Shown here piece by piece: positions 15,778-23,128 of a stretch of 36,633 bases of DNA (position 1 is the stretch's first letter; every line of letters starts with the position of its first letter). The position numbers were made by a program, and so were the translations under genes. The notes below the pieces were generated by a model. It had not been told where the DNA came from. It did no database searches and saw only the letters and a list, made by a program, of their open reading frames with translations. The DNA lies in assembly GCA_015062535.1 (NCBI GenBank), contig SUUK01000008.1, positions 1 through 36,633 of the forward strand. Direction: 5' to 3'. This DNA is from Alphaproteobacteria bacterium. GTDB lineage: Bacteria > Pseudomonadota > Alphaproteobacteria > RF32 > CAG-239.

Positions 15778-16971
15778 TTAGAGCTTAATCTTTAAGGCCG
15801 CCATCAACTCATCAAGAGTATAGTAGCTAGAGCCATCAGGCAGAGCTACAATGTAAGTTGGGCGAGAGCCACGGAATACGCGACGAGCAATGTCACGAAC
15901 ATCTTCGGCACGAGTCTCAAAAATCGAATTGATGCGGTTGGCTACGTCATACATAGAGCCGCGTCCGATAAGTTGCCAAGCAGTTTCAAGGGCACGATCA
16001 TCAGACTTCTCGTACTTGTCGAGTTTTTCTACCATAGCTTCATTACGTGAGCGCTCCATACGGCGATCAGATGCCTCAGTGTCTGAGATGCGGTTAACTG
16101 CGCTTACGAAGATGTCAGTTAACTCTTTGGCATTGAGTGTTGACGAAGATACGTAGGCTCGTATGGTACGAAGACCATAATAGCCGGCAATCTTAAGGTC
16201 AACCTGAACATCGTCATAGCCCTTGTCGGCATAAGCACGCTCCAAGCGACGCAGGAACATACTCATCATGACATTGGTTGCGGCGCTGTCATCAATAGAC
16301 AGAGCAGACATGTCCCAGCCGAACATCAAACGAGTTGTCTTGTTAGTGACGTCAATCTTGTCAAAGCCACCGGTGTAGATGTTACTCTTGGCACGGGGAG
16401 CTTCAACTCCACGAGGTATGTCGCCGAAGTACTCGTCAGCAAGCTTCTCAAGTTCGAGGTCACTGACATTTGGACCGGAAACAACAAGGACAATGTTTGA
16501 GCCAGTGTAGTAAGTGTTTGCGAACTCACGTACGTCCTCAACAGTGTAAGAGTTGATTGCTCCAAGGTATTCCTCGGTTGGTCTTACAAGGTCTGCACCG
16601 AATGCAACATGCTTGTATGCCAACTTCATGCGACGCATTGTCATGGGCGCCATGTCATAGGTTTGTGCGCAAATCAGCTCTTTGGCACGCTCGAGATACT
16701 CTGGGGTCACTACGGTATCGCAGAAAATCTTGCGAGCTTTGGCAAGAACTTCATCGAGGCTGTCACCTCCGGTTGTATAGGCAGTCATTGTGCCACCGAA
16801 TACTGGGACTATGCCACAGGTTTGCAACAGAAGAGTACGCTCGAAAAGGTTTGCAATACCGAGCTTGGGTTCATTGACGTGTCCAACATTGATTGACACG
16901 CATACAGAGAATTTTTTTGCGAGACCTGCGTACATGACAGACAGGCCATTTTCTAATTGAAATTTTTCCAT
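15778..16971 (-). CDS. M16 (insulinase-type) peptidase homologue lacking the zinc-binding histidines
   Basis: 397 residues with the M16 domain pair. The N-terminal strand (LENGLSVMYAGLAKKFSVCV) is followed by VNEPKLGIANLFERTLLLQT, where active enzymes have G-x-A-H-x-x-E-H. Here the motif reads N41-L-F-E44-R45: the glutamate stays but both histidines are lost, so zinc catalysis is unlikely. The second domain begins near 205 (TTRLMFGWDMSAL) and ends in RPTYIVALPDG. There is no signal peptide. One line that I counted has 52% GC, well above the neighbours. It has a strong own promoter (17030-17058), an SD-less leader (GTTTAACTAAATTTTTTTC) and a shared terminator. It could be a non-catalytic subunit or a binding protein. 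Confidence 0.8.
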   Translation of the reverse strand: MEKFQLENGLSVMYAGLAKKFSVCVSINVGHVNEPKLGIANLFERTLLLQTCGIVPVFGGTMTAYTTGGDSLDEVLAKARKIFCDTVVTPEYLERAKELICAQTYDMAPMTMRRMKLAYKHVAFGADLVRPTEEYLGAINSYTVEDVREFANTYYTGSNIVLVVSGPNVSDLELEKLADEYFGDIPRGVEAPRAKSNIYTGGFDKIDVTNKTTRLMFGWDMSALSIDDSAATNVMMSMFLRRLERAYADKGYDDVQVDLKIAGYYGLRTIRAYVSSSTLNAKELTDIFVSAVNRISDTEASDRRMERSRNEAMVEKLDKYEKSDDRALETAWQLIGRGSMYDVANRINSIFETRAEDVRDIARRVFRGSRPTYIVALPDGSSYYTLDELMAALKIKL

Positions 16972-17029
16972 AAGTTGAAAAAAATTTAGTTAAACAAATA
17001 TAGTTATAATAATACAAAATGTAGGAGGG

Positions 17030-17058
17030 AATATAATAGACTAAAAATATTTTGTCAA
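17030..17058 (-). promoter_or_regulatory. Strong promoter of the M16-like gene
   Basis: On the minus strand TTGACA (17058-17053) is 17 bases from TATATT (17035-17030). The leader of about 50 bases contains CCCTCC, an anti-Shine-Dalgarno-like tract, and then the TAACTAAATTTTTTT motif before the ATG. Confidence 0.75.
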
Positions 17059-17074
17059 CTATAATTTTATGCCA

Positions 17075-17104
17075 CAAAAAAAAGAGGGATTTTCATCCCT
17101 CTTA
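17075..17104 (-). terminator. Terminator of the dksA-maf-rng-yacG operon
   Basis: On the minus strand AAGAGGGA-TGAAAA-TCCCTCTT is followed by a T-run, just after the yacG stop. Confidence 0.85.
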
Positions 17105-17111
17105 GTGGTAT

Positions 17112-17309
17112 TTATTCTTCATCTTCGTTATTTTCGCTTGAAGATGAACTTCCTTCAATAACGTAGGATTGGTTAAACCAGTTGCCTAAATCTACATCTG
17201 CACAACGTTTAGAACAGAATGGACGATATTCTAAGCTGTCGGTTAGTTTGCCACATATTGGGCATTTGTGTACTTTTATTACCTTTTTAGTTTCGTTATT
17301 GTTTTCCAT
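17112..17309 (-). CDS. yacG: DNA gyrase inhibitor YacG-type zinc protein
   Basis: 65 residues from the ATG at 17309; the frame is open further upstream but that part overlaps rng. The zinc site is CPICG (C16, C19) with FCSKRC (C32, C36). [12 protein letters not shown] follows, the family signature. E. coli YacG binds GyrB and blocks DNA gyrase; that role is from the family. The C-terminus is an acidic Ser/Glu tail. The start lies five bases after the rng stop, so the two are translated from one message, and a terminator follows. Confidence 0.9.
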   Translation of the reverse strand: MENNNETKKVIKVHKCPICGKLTDSLEYRPFCSKRCADVDLGNWFNQSYVIEGSSSSSENNEDEE

Positions 17310-17314
17310 TGTTT

Positions 17315-18484
17315 TTATGGCTCCACATGACCTGTACCTGAACAGGTTGGGCATTCAACAGAAAATTCTTCAAGAAGAGTTGGACGTTTTCTTCTACGAA
17401 GAATTTCAACGTTTCCGGCTTTGCTTAAACCTAGAACTCTAGCACCTTGTGGGTCTCCTGCTAGTTCTTCTTCAAGTGTATCCATTACAGAGCGCATAAA
17501 ACGATATTCGTTAGAGCCTGCAAAATCTATCATAATTTTGCCACTTAGGTTGCGCAATATTATTTGATGCGCAATCTCAATTGCTGCTTCTTTGTTAAAT
17601 GCATCTGTTTGACCGCGTGCAACTAGACCTTTGGTGTCTACATCTATTGCAACTAAGGCTCTTGTTTCTTCAATATGAATTTCACCGCCATTTGCAAGTT
17701 TAACAGTTTTTTGAAGAGCTTGTTGAAGCATGTCTTGAATACCATATTCTTCACTTGGGTCTTTATTGTAAATAATTTCTTTATCAAAAACAGGTTTTAA
17801 TTTTTCTTCTAAATTATGGTCGTTAACAACAACTGTTTTTAGGGTTCTTTGATAGCGATGAATTAAATCAAACAAAGGATTTTCTTTAGCATATAAAAGC
17901 GCTGGAGCAGTGGCTGAACGAGCTTTTATGCGGATGTTTTCATAAATTTCACGAAGGGTTTGCATTTCTTCGATAACAACATTTATATCAACATTTTCGG
18001 CAGCAGTTCTTACTACCCAACCTTCTTGAGTTGAACCAATGTTTTTTAGTACTGCTTCTTGAAGTTCTCTTACTTTTTCTTCATCATTGATTTTTAATGA
18101 TACATCAACATAGCTACCAAAAGGGCGATATACTAAGTATGTTCCAGGTATTTGGATTGCACGAACAAGCTTTGCACCTTTGTCTGAGTGAGCTGTTTTT
18201 GATACTTGAACAACTACACATTGACCTTCGGTCATATTTACTTCAAGCAGGCCTCTTTCTTGAGAGCTCATGAATGCATCTTTATGGTCCCCAATATTAA
18301 CCATAAAACCAAATTTGTCTTCGCTTAAGTCTACTTTTTTAATTATACGTCCGAGGTAAACATTACCTTCTGATGCGCCTGTTTCATTAAATAGTTCAAA
18401 TTCTTTTAATTTTCCTTCGTCTAATACTGCAAGGCACGCATCAGTACCTGATTTTTCGTAAACAATAGTATCTGCTTTTATCAT
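17315..18484 (-). CDS. rng: Ribonuclease G/E family protein (short form)
   Basis: An endoribonuclease of the RNase E/G family, for rRNA maturation and mRNA decay. The order is an N-terminal S1-like part ([20 protein letters not shown], 41-60), a sensor region, then the catalytic metal aspartates D281 (VAIDVDTKG) and D320 ([12 protein letters not shown]). The Zn-link-type CPTCSGTG comes at the extreme C-terminus. It has only 389 residues, against about 490 in E. coli RNase G: the C-terminal tetramerisation and scaffold parts are missing, as in other alphaproteobacterial short forms. It lies between maf and yacG in the conserved order. Family assignment is firm; the choice between G and E is less so. 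Confidence 0.9.
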   Translation of the reverse strand: MIKADTIVYEKSGTDACLAVLDEGKLKEFELFNETGASEGNVYLGRIIKKVDLSEDKFGFMVNIGDHKDAFMSSQERGLLEVNMTEGQCVVVQVSKTAHSDKGAKLVRAIQIPGTYLVYRPFGSYVDVSLKINDEEKVRELQEAVLKNIGSTQEGWVVRTAAENVDINVVIEEMQTLREIYENIRIKARSATAPALLYAKENPLFDLIHRYQRTLKTVVVNDHNLEEKLKPVFDKEIIYNKDPSEEYGIQDMLQQALQKTVKLANGGEIHIEETRALVAIDVDTKGLVARGQTDAFNKEAAIEIAHQIILRNLSGKIMIDFAGSNEYRFMRSVMDTLEEELAGDPQGARVLGLSKAGNVEILRRRKRPTLLEEFSVECPTCSGTGHVEP

Positions 18485-18532
18485 TTTTTTGCTCCTTTTC
18501 TTAAGGTTGCTTTGTTATATGACTGATATTTA

Positions 18533-19105
18533 CTAAATACCAGCACCGTTTAAAAGGTTTTTTGTTTCATATAGAGGAAGCCCAACAACTCCTGAATATG
18601 AACCGATAATTTTTTTTACAAATCCAGCAAGTAAGCCTTCAATCTTGTAGCCTGCAACACCAACCCATTCATTAGATGCAATGTAGTCTTTAATTTCTTG
18701 ATTAGTTAAATGTTTCATTGAAATTTTGGTGGTGATGGTCTTTTGGCTTAAGTGGCCATTTTTTGATATTAAACAAACTGAAGTAATCACACGATGAGTT
18801 CTACCAGATAAAAGTTCCATTACTTTGGTTTGTTCTTCTTTAGTTTTAGATTTTTGAATTATTTTTTGCCCAACAACAATAATTGTATCAGCACTTAAGA
18901 TATTTTCATTTGGTTTTTCAAGTGCTACAGTTTGGGCTTTTAAGCGGGCTATGCGACGAATGTAAGGGAGAGGTTTTTCTCCTAAAAGAGATGTTTCATC
19001 TATATTAGCTGGGAAGACCAATTTGGGAGTATAACCTATTTGTTTTAATAGGTTTAGACGTTGGGGAGAGCCAGAAGCTAATATAAAGTCTTTACATTCG
19101 GTCAA
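18533..19105 (-). CDS. maf: Maf-family nucleotide pyrophosphatase
   Basis: 190 residues. Maf proteins hydrolyse non-canonical or excess NTPs such as dTTP and UTP. Motifs are ILASGSPQRLNLLKQIG near the start (S-x-S-x-R pattern), NIDET, ILSADTIIVVGQKI, LSGRTHRVITSV and EWVGVAGYKIEG. No ATG fits the N-terminus. I chose the TTG at 19105, because GAGG lies ten bases upstream inside the end of dksA and the protein then begins MTECKDFILASGS. The dksA stop is five bases away, so translation is probably coupled. The upstream extension in the same frame only overlaps dksA. Confidence 0.9.
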   Translation of the reverse strand: MTECKDFILASGSPQRLNLLKQIGYTPKLVFPANIDETSLLGEKPLPYIRRIARLKAQTVALEKPNENILSADTIIVVGQKIIQKSKTKEEQTKVMELLSGRTHRVITSVCLISKNGHLSQKTITTKISMKHLTNQEIKDYIASNEWVGVAGYKIEGLLAGFVKKIIGSYSGVVGLPLYETKNLLNGAGI

Positions 19106-19110
19106 TGTTT

Positions 19111-19536
19111 TTAAGCCTCGTCGTCGTATGTTCTTTCTCTTCTTTCGTGACGTTCTTGTGCTTCTACACAAAGAGTTGCAATAGGACGAGCGATTAAACG
19201 TTCAATACCGATTTCTTCGCCAGTTTCTTCGCAATAGCCATAACTACCATCTTCAATTCTATCTAGGGCTGCATCAATTTTTAAGATAAGCTTTCTTGCT
19301 CTGTCTTTAGTACGTAAATCAATAGATTTATCTGTTTCAAGAGATGCTCTATCAATGTCATCAGGTTGGTTTAAGCCACCTTGACGCAAATCTTCTAATG
19401 TGTCACTTGATTGAGCTAATAGTTCCTTTTTCCAGCTAAGTAATTTTAAGCGAAAATACTCAAGTTGCATATCGTTCATATATTCTTCTTTTTTGCTTGG
19501 TCTATAGTCTGGTGGAAGTATTACAGAGCTTACCAT
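19111..19536 (-). CDS. dksA: DksA/TraR-type transcription factor
   Basis: 141 residues. DksA enters the secondary channel of RNA polymerase and, with ppGpp, adjusts rRNA and amino-acid promoters. The coiled-coil tip reads PDDIDRAS (D59/D60, D62, A64), matching the functional D-x-x-D-x-A tip. The finger is GYCEETGEEIGIERLIARPI followed by TLCVEAQE: only C102 and C123 remain of the usual four, as in alphaproteobacterial DksA, so zinc binding may be lost or changed. GGGAG precedes the ATG. It heads the operon with maf, rng and yacG. Confidence 0.92.
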   Translation of the reverse strand: MVSSVILPPDYRPSKKEEYMNDMQLEYFRLKLLSWKKELLAQSSDTLEDLRQGGLNQPDDIDRASLETDKSIDLRTKDRARKLILKIDAALDRIEDGSYGYCEETGEEIGIERLIARPIATLCVEAQERHERRERTYDDEA

Positions 19537-19569
19537 TTTTTATCTCCCATTTGTTTTAGTTGGCTTTTT

Positions 19570-19586
19570 TTATCAATTTTTGATAA
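19570..19586. promoter_or_regulatory. Perfect dyad upstream of dksA
   Basis: TTATCAA-TTT-TTGATAA is a perfect 7-bp inverted repeat between the pilin-like gene and dksA. No T-run follows it in the direction of transcription, so an operator is more likely than a terminator. AT-rich DNA makes chance dyads common. Confidence 0.25.
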
Positions 19587-19652
19587 AATTTTGTATAACA
19601 TAACAATAGATTTATAAACATCAAGTAAAAAAAATGTTTAATCAACTGTTTT

Positions 19653-20258
19653 TTAAGTAAAAATCCAAGTTATTTTGTTATCTATTTTTCTTGTGCAACT
19701 AGATATTGCTTCAGATAGGCTTAAGTACTGTCTTTGTAGTTTATTTACACTAGCAATGTGGTTTGTTTCAAATTGAGAAAAAGTATAGTTCCAAGCAATA
19801 TTGTCATTTATGATTATAGCATCAAGTTCTGAACCATCTGTAAAAAATTGTCCTTTTGATAAAACTTCTACACAAGCATTTTTATTAACAGACCAAAATG
19901 TGATATAGTACATATATCTATCTGTTGCAAGAACAGGGTTTGAAGATGTTATTTCAGTTGTTGGTCCGAATTCTATTTTGCCACCTAAAGCATGTCTTAG
20001 GTCTCTCATATCTAGAGGAATTGAATTTGAATTTTCTAAAGCTTCTTCTGTAACGTTCATATAATCTTCATCAACTGCACTATATTGAATTATTGATTTT
20101 TTTAGTTCAACAACTTGCTGGGAAATGCGCCCTGTTTTGTATCTTCCGAAGATGCCACTAATATTTTTGGCTATAGAAACGCTTAAAGCAATTAATATGC
20201 AAAAATACAAGATTGTTTGAATCATTGTATTGCCTTGCTCATTATTTTTCACAATCAT
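19653..20258 (-). CDS. Type IV pilin-like (pseudopilin) protein
   Basis: 201 residues from the ATG at 20258; GGGGGA lies five bases upstream, and another ATG 12 bases earlier overlaps that site. The N-terminus has a short polar leader, MIVKNNEQGN, then a 20-residue hydrophobic helix, TMIQTILYFCILIALSVSIA, and then a polar helix. This matches a prepilin with cleavage after Gly. There is no glutamate at +5; a Gln sits near it (TMIQ), which is unusual. The globular part has two cysteines, CVEVLSKG and SSCTRK, that could form the usual C-terminal disulphide loop. It lies alone upstream of dksA. The PilS-type or pseudopilin label is inference from shape. Confidence 0.55.
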   Translation of the reverse strand: MIVKNNEQGNTMIQTILYFCILIALSVSIAKNISGIFGRYKTGRISQQVVELKKSIIQYSAVDEDYMNVTEEALENSNSIPLDMRDLRHALGGKIEFGPTTEITSSNPVLATDRYMYYITFWSVNKNACVEVLSKGQFFTDGSELDAIIINDNIAWNYTFSQFETNHIASVNKLQRQYLSLSEAISSCTRKIDNKITWIFT

Positions 20259-20408
20259 AACATCCCCCATATTGGTGCAACTTTAAAAAGTATAACATAA
20301 AATTGTCAAAAACTCAATAGTTTTATTTGCTAAACACAATATTTTTGTTTACTTTACAGGGTATGATAATTAAATTATGTTAAAAAGTAGTAAGTTTTGG
20401 AGTTTGAG

Positions 20409-20909
20409 ATGGGAAAAAGAGTTTTTATTTTAAGTTTATTTGTTATGTTTGCAGTTTTTTGTTTGTGGCTTGTATGCGCCATGACAGGAAATAAAAAAAC
20501 AGAAATTGTTCCTTTAGCTGTTCGTGGTGGAGAGGAAGTAGAGTTAAATGATGCACTTCATTCATATAAAAAAGATAATTTGTCTTTGAAGTGTGAAAAT
20601 GAAGATAAAGTATTTTGTGCTATTGAAAAAATTGTTAAATGTACAATAGACCCTGAACTTGAGTTTTGTGATAAAGGTGGTATTCCAAGTTTTGTTTTAG
20701 TTAAAACAGAAGAGAATATTAGACCAACAGAAATTAGTTTTTCAATTACAAAAATGAAGCCTGTTCCTGAAAGTGAAGATATTGTTGTTTATACAAAATC
20801 AGAGTGTAATGGTTCTTGGTTTGGTTTGTGTCAAGGAACGGTTATTTATTCTTTGACAACAAGAAATGGTCTTTGGGAAGTAAATAATATCTTTGCATTA
20901 GAAGAATAA
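20409..20909 (+). CDS. Membrane-anchored cysteine-containing hypothetical protein
   Basis: 166 residues from the ATG at 20409, with GGAG six bases upstream; a TTG at 20397 is in frame but contains that site. Residues 1-27 are a basic start and a hydrophobic helix (VFILSLFVMFAVFCLWLVCA), a signal anchor; LVC is not a good lipobox. The rest is exported-looking, with seven cysteines, several paired in short spacing (KCENEDKVFC; KCTIDPELEFC; ECNGSWFGLC), so disulphides in the periplasm are likely. No family is recognised. It is divergent from the pilin-like gene and convergent with the GT-C gene. Confidence 0.6.
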   Translation: MGKRVFILSLFVMFAVFCLWLVCAMTGNKKTEIVPLAVRGGEEVELNDALHSYKKDNLSLKCENEDKVFCAIEKIVKCTIDPELEFCDKGGIPSFVLVKTEENIRPTEISFSITKMKPVPESEDIVVYTKSECNGSWFGLCQGTVIYSLTTRNGLWEVNNIFALEE

Positions 20910-20912
20910 TCT

Positions 20913-22376
20913 TTATTTATTGCTTATTTCTTTTGGCGGGCAAATAAATGGTGTGTTTTTTGTTGCAACAAATGAAGGTAGTGCATAGATTAAGAAAGTT
21001 CCATCAAAGTAAATTAGTTGGTAGGGGGTAAGATCTACGTTAAACTCTTTGACGTTGTTTTTTTGTGCCAATATAAGATTGGGTGGAAATGATTTAAAAT
21101 CTTCTTGAAATTTTTCGGGCATTATATGTTTTACTATAAAGTTATAGGCATATAGGTTTGAATGTTGACGATTTGAGTATAAATAGGGGAGCGCATGAAG
21201 TTCTCCTAGATATAAAAATGTTTCGTTTGGAGCTAGGTAGTTTTGGATGTGGTATGAAATTTCTTTCATTTTTTCAATATTATAGGTGCTACTTTTTTTG
21301 TAAACATTTGAGCGAATAAGAGAATTGTTTGCAAAATAAAGTCCAAAAACAATGAGTAGTAATATGGTTGATTTTTTGTATTTAATTTTGCTTATTATAA
21401 GCGCTAAAATGACAAGAGTTAATGGGTAGAAAAGTAGCGCATAGTGAATGTAAGGGTTACCAGTTACAACTAAAGACAAGAAAGTTAAGTAGTATAGAAA
21501 AATACAAATCAATGAAATTAGTCTTTCTTTGGAAGAGCAAAATTTGATTAAGCAGATAAGCGCAATTGGAAAATAAAAAGAGTATTTTACAAAACGAAGT
21601 TGGCTTATATATTCAAAGCAAAAGACAATGCGATTAAAGTTTGAATTTTTGGAAGCATAAAAGAGATTAAATACAATGTAGTTATCATAGAAATTGTATA
21701 AAGTATCGTTTATATATAGCCAAAAAAGAGTTGGAATTAAAACAGAAATAAACCCAAGTACTCCAAATAAAAGATATTTTTTTACCAGTAAAAACTCTTT
21801 ATTTTTAAGCAATATTATAAATATTGTAAGTAGCATAAAGAATGGATAGAGTAGGTAATTAAACTTTATAAGACTTAAAAATCCTACTGATAACCCTAGA
21901 AAAAATGAGGTTTTTGGGGTAATTTTTGAGCTATTAATGGTTTGAATAAATTGTAGGGTTATATAAAATAAAAAAGGCCAAGATTGAATTTCGGTATTGC
22001 CGAAGGTATCAAGAGCTGGGATGTTGGCAAGTATGATGCTAACAATTAGCAAGGAAACAATTTTTGAATTATAGATATTGGCAATTTTGAATGCAAAAAT
22101 TGAAGCTATAAAAATAGAGATAATTTCTAAATAAAATTGTCCGTTTAAAGGGTGAATATATTGCCCTAAGGCATGATATAGGTAAACAATTGGTCCTTTG
22201 TGGTCAAATATATCTCTATATGGCATAGAGCCTTTTAAGATTAATGAGCCGATATATTGGTAAATCGAAGAATCGTCAATAAAGTAGTTATATATTGGGG
22301 ATTGATTAAAATTTAGGCATAGCACAACGCTTAAAATAAAGAGTGTGATGAAAGGAAGGATATTTGCTTTATTCAT
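20913..22376 (-). CDS. GT-C type membrane glycosyltransferase (GT39-like)
   Basis: 487 residues with about eleven membrane helices (for example ILPFITLFILSVVLCLNF, YPFFMLLTIFIILLK, YALLFYPLTLVILALII). The first periplasmic loop has the acidic signature YFIDDSSIYQYIGSLILKG and then MPYRDIFDHKGPIVYLYHA, as in lipid-linked-sugar transferases of the GT39/ArnT-like clan. The C-terminal soluble part is about 100 residues (TFLYLGELHALPYLYS). It should transfer a sugar from a polyprenyl carrier to lipid or glycan outside the inner membrane; donor and acceptor are unknown. It stands alone, converging with the gene at 20409 with a 3-base gap. Confidence 0.75.
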   Translation of the reverse strand: MNKANILPFITLFILSVVLCLNFNQSPIYNYFIDDSSIYQYIGSLILKGSMPYRDIFDHKGPIVYLYHALGQYIHPLNGQFYLEIISIFIASIFAFKIANIYNSKIVSLLIVSIILANIPALDTFGNTEIQSWPFLFYITLQFIQTINSSKITPKTSFFLGLSVGFLSLIKFNYLLYPFFMLLTIFIILLKNKEFLLVKKYLLFGVLGFISVLIPTLFWLYINDTLYNFYDNYIVFNLFYASKNSNFNRIVFCFEYISQLRFVKYSFYFPIALICLIKFCSSKERLISLICIFLYYLTFLSLVVTGNPYIHYALLFYPLTLVILALIISKIKYKKSTILLLIVFGLYFANNSLIRSNVYKKSSTYNIEKMKEISYHIQNYLAPNETFLYLGELHALPYLYSNRQHSNLYAYNFIVKHIMPEKFQEDFKSFPPNLILAQKNNVKEFNVDLTPYQLIYFDGTFLIYALPSFVATKNTPFICPPKEISNK

Positions 22377-22470
22377 AATTACCCCAAATATTTATATAGT
22401 ATTAGGTAATTAAACATAAAAAGGTTTAATAAAGATATAATTTCTTGTTTTTTTAATGGGAAAATAGCGA

Positions 22471-22944
22471 TTATCTTGTATAGTTAATACCATATTTTAA
22501 GTTTTGTTTTTGTTTTTTCTTACGTAGTTTTAATTGTTTTTCATATTTACGGCGAACAACTTTAGATAATTTGTCAGCTCTTTTGTTGTAATATGATAGG
22601 ACTGTTCCGTCTCTATAATGACCTTTAATCTACATAAGGCTACTATTTATATCTGCCATGTGGCTTTTTATTTGTTTTATGATTGGTTTATCTTTTAATT
22701 TTGAAGAGCCAGTTCTTATGGCGCTTATTGCATACCAGCTATCTGTAAAAATAGTTACGTGCTTTACGTTTAGATAGCGTATATCAGCAAGGGCGAATAA
22801 TATTGCGCAAAGTTCAGCTGTATTGTTATCAGGTTCATTAATAACCATACCTTTTTTGTAGATTTCTCTATCTTTAGCATCTGTTACAATGAAAGCTATG
22901 CCAGATATTCTTCCTCTTTGGCTTGCATCTGTGTAAATTCTCAT
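22471..22944 (-). pseudogene. RNase H-family gene with one in-frame amber codon
   Basis: AAGGAGC precedes the ATG at 22944. The catalytic series is complete: D6 (IYTDAS), E44 (NNTAELC), D68 (FTDSW) and, beyond the stop, D124 (NKRADKLSK). The frame is interrupted by TAG at 22630-22632 (codon 105) and continues without another stop to TAA at 22471-22473: IKGHYRDGTVLSYYNKRADK and a basic tail. RNase H enzymes usually have Trp just before the V/I-K-G-H motif, so TGG to TAG is the likely change. Read up to the stop it makes 104 residues lacking the last catalytic Asp. It is probably inactive unless the codon is suppressed. Confidence 0.8.
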
Positions 22945-23128
22945 TGTTGCTCCTTATTGTTGTTATTAAAAGATAGAGTGGTTTGCATGTTACACAAAAA
23001 AATCTTTTTGTCAAATTAAACATACTATTTTTTTCTTAAAAAAATTAAATTTTGAGAAAGGTGTTTATATTTTGGTAACTTATGGTTATTTATTGTAGAG
23101 ATGGAATCTTGTTTTTAGGAGATAGATT

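Noticed and set aside
16557..16896. Two overlapping plus-strand frames opposite the M16-like gene
   Set aside because: They exist because the GC-richer codons of the M16-like gene leave few stops on the other strand; no promoter or ribosome-binding site supports them.
17315..17354. yacG with an upstream start overlapping rng
   Set aside because: The extra 15 residues only mirror the rng C-terminus; family proteins start close to the zinc motif, and ATG 17309 lies five bases after the rng stop.
22630..22632. TAG as a recoded sense codon in this genome
   Set aside because: Other intact genes here end in TAG (for example the barrel gene at 483-485 and the gene at 26490), so TAG acts as a stop.
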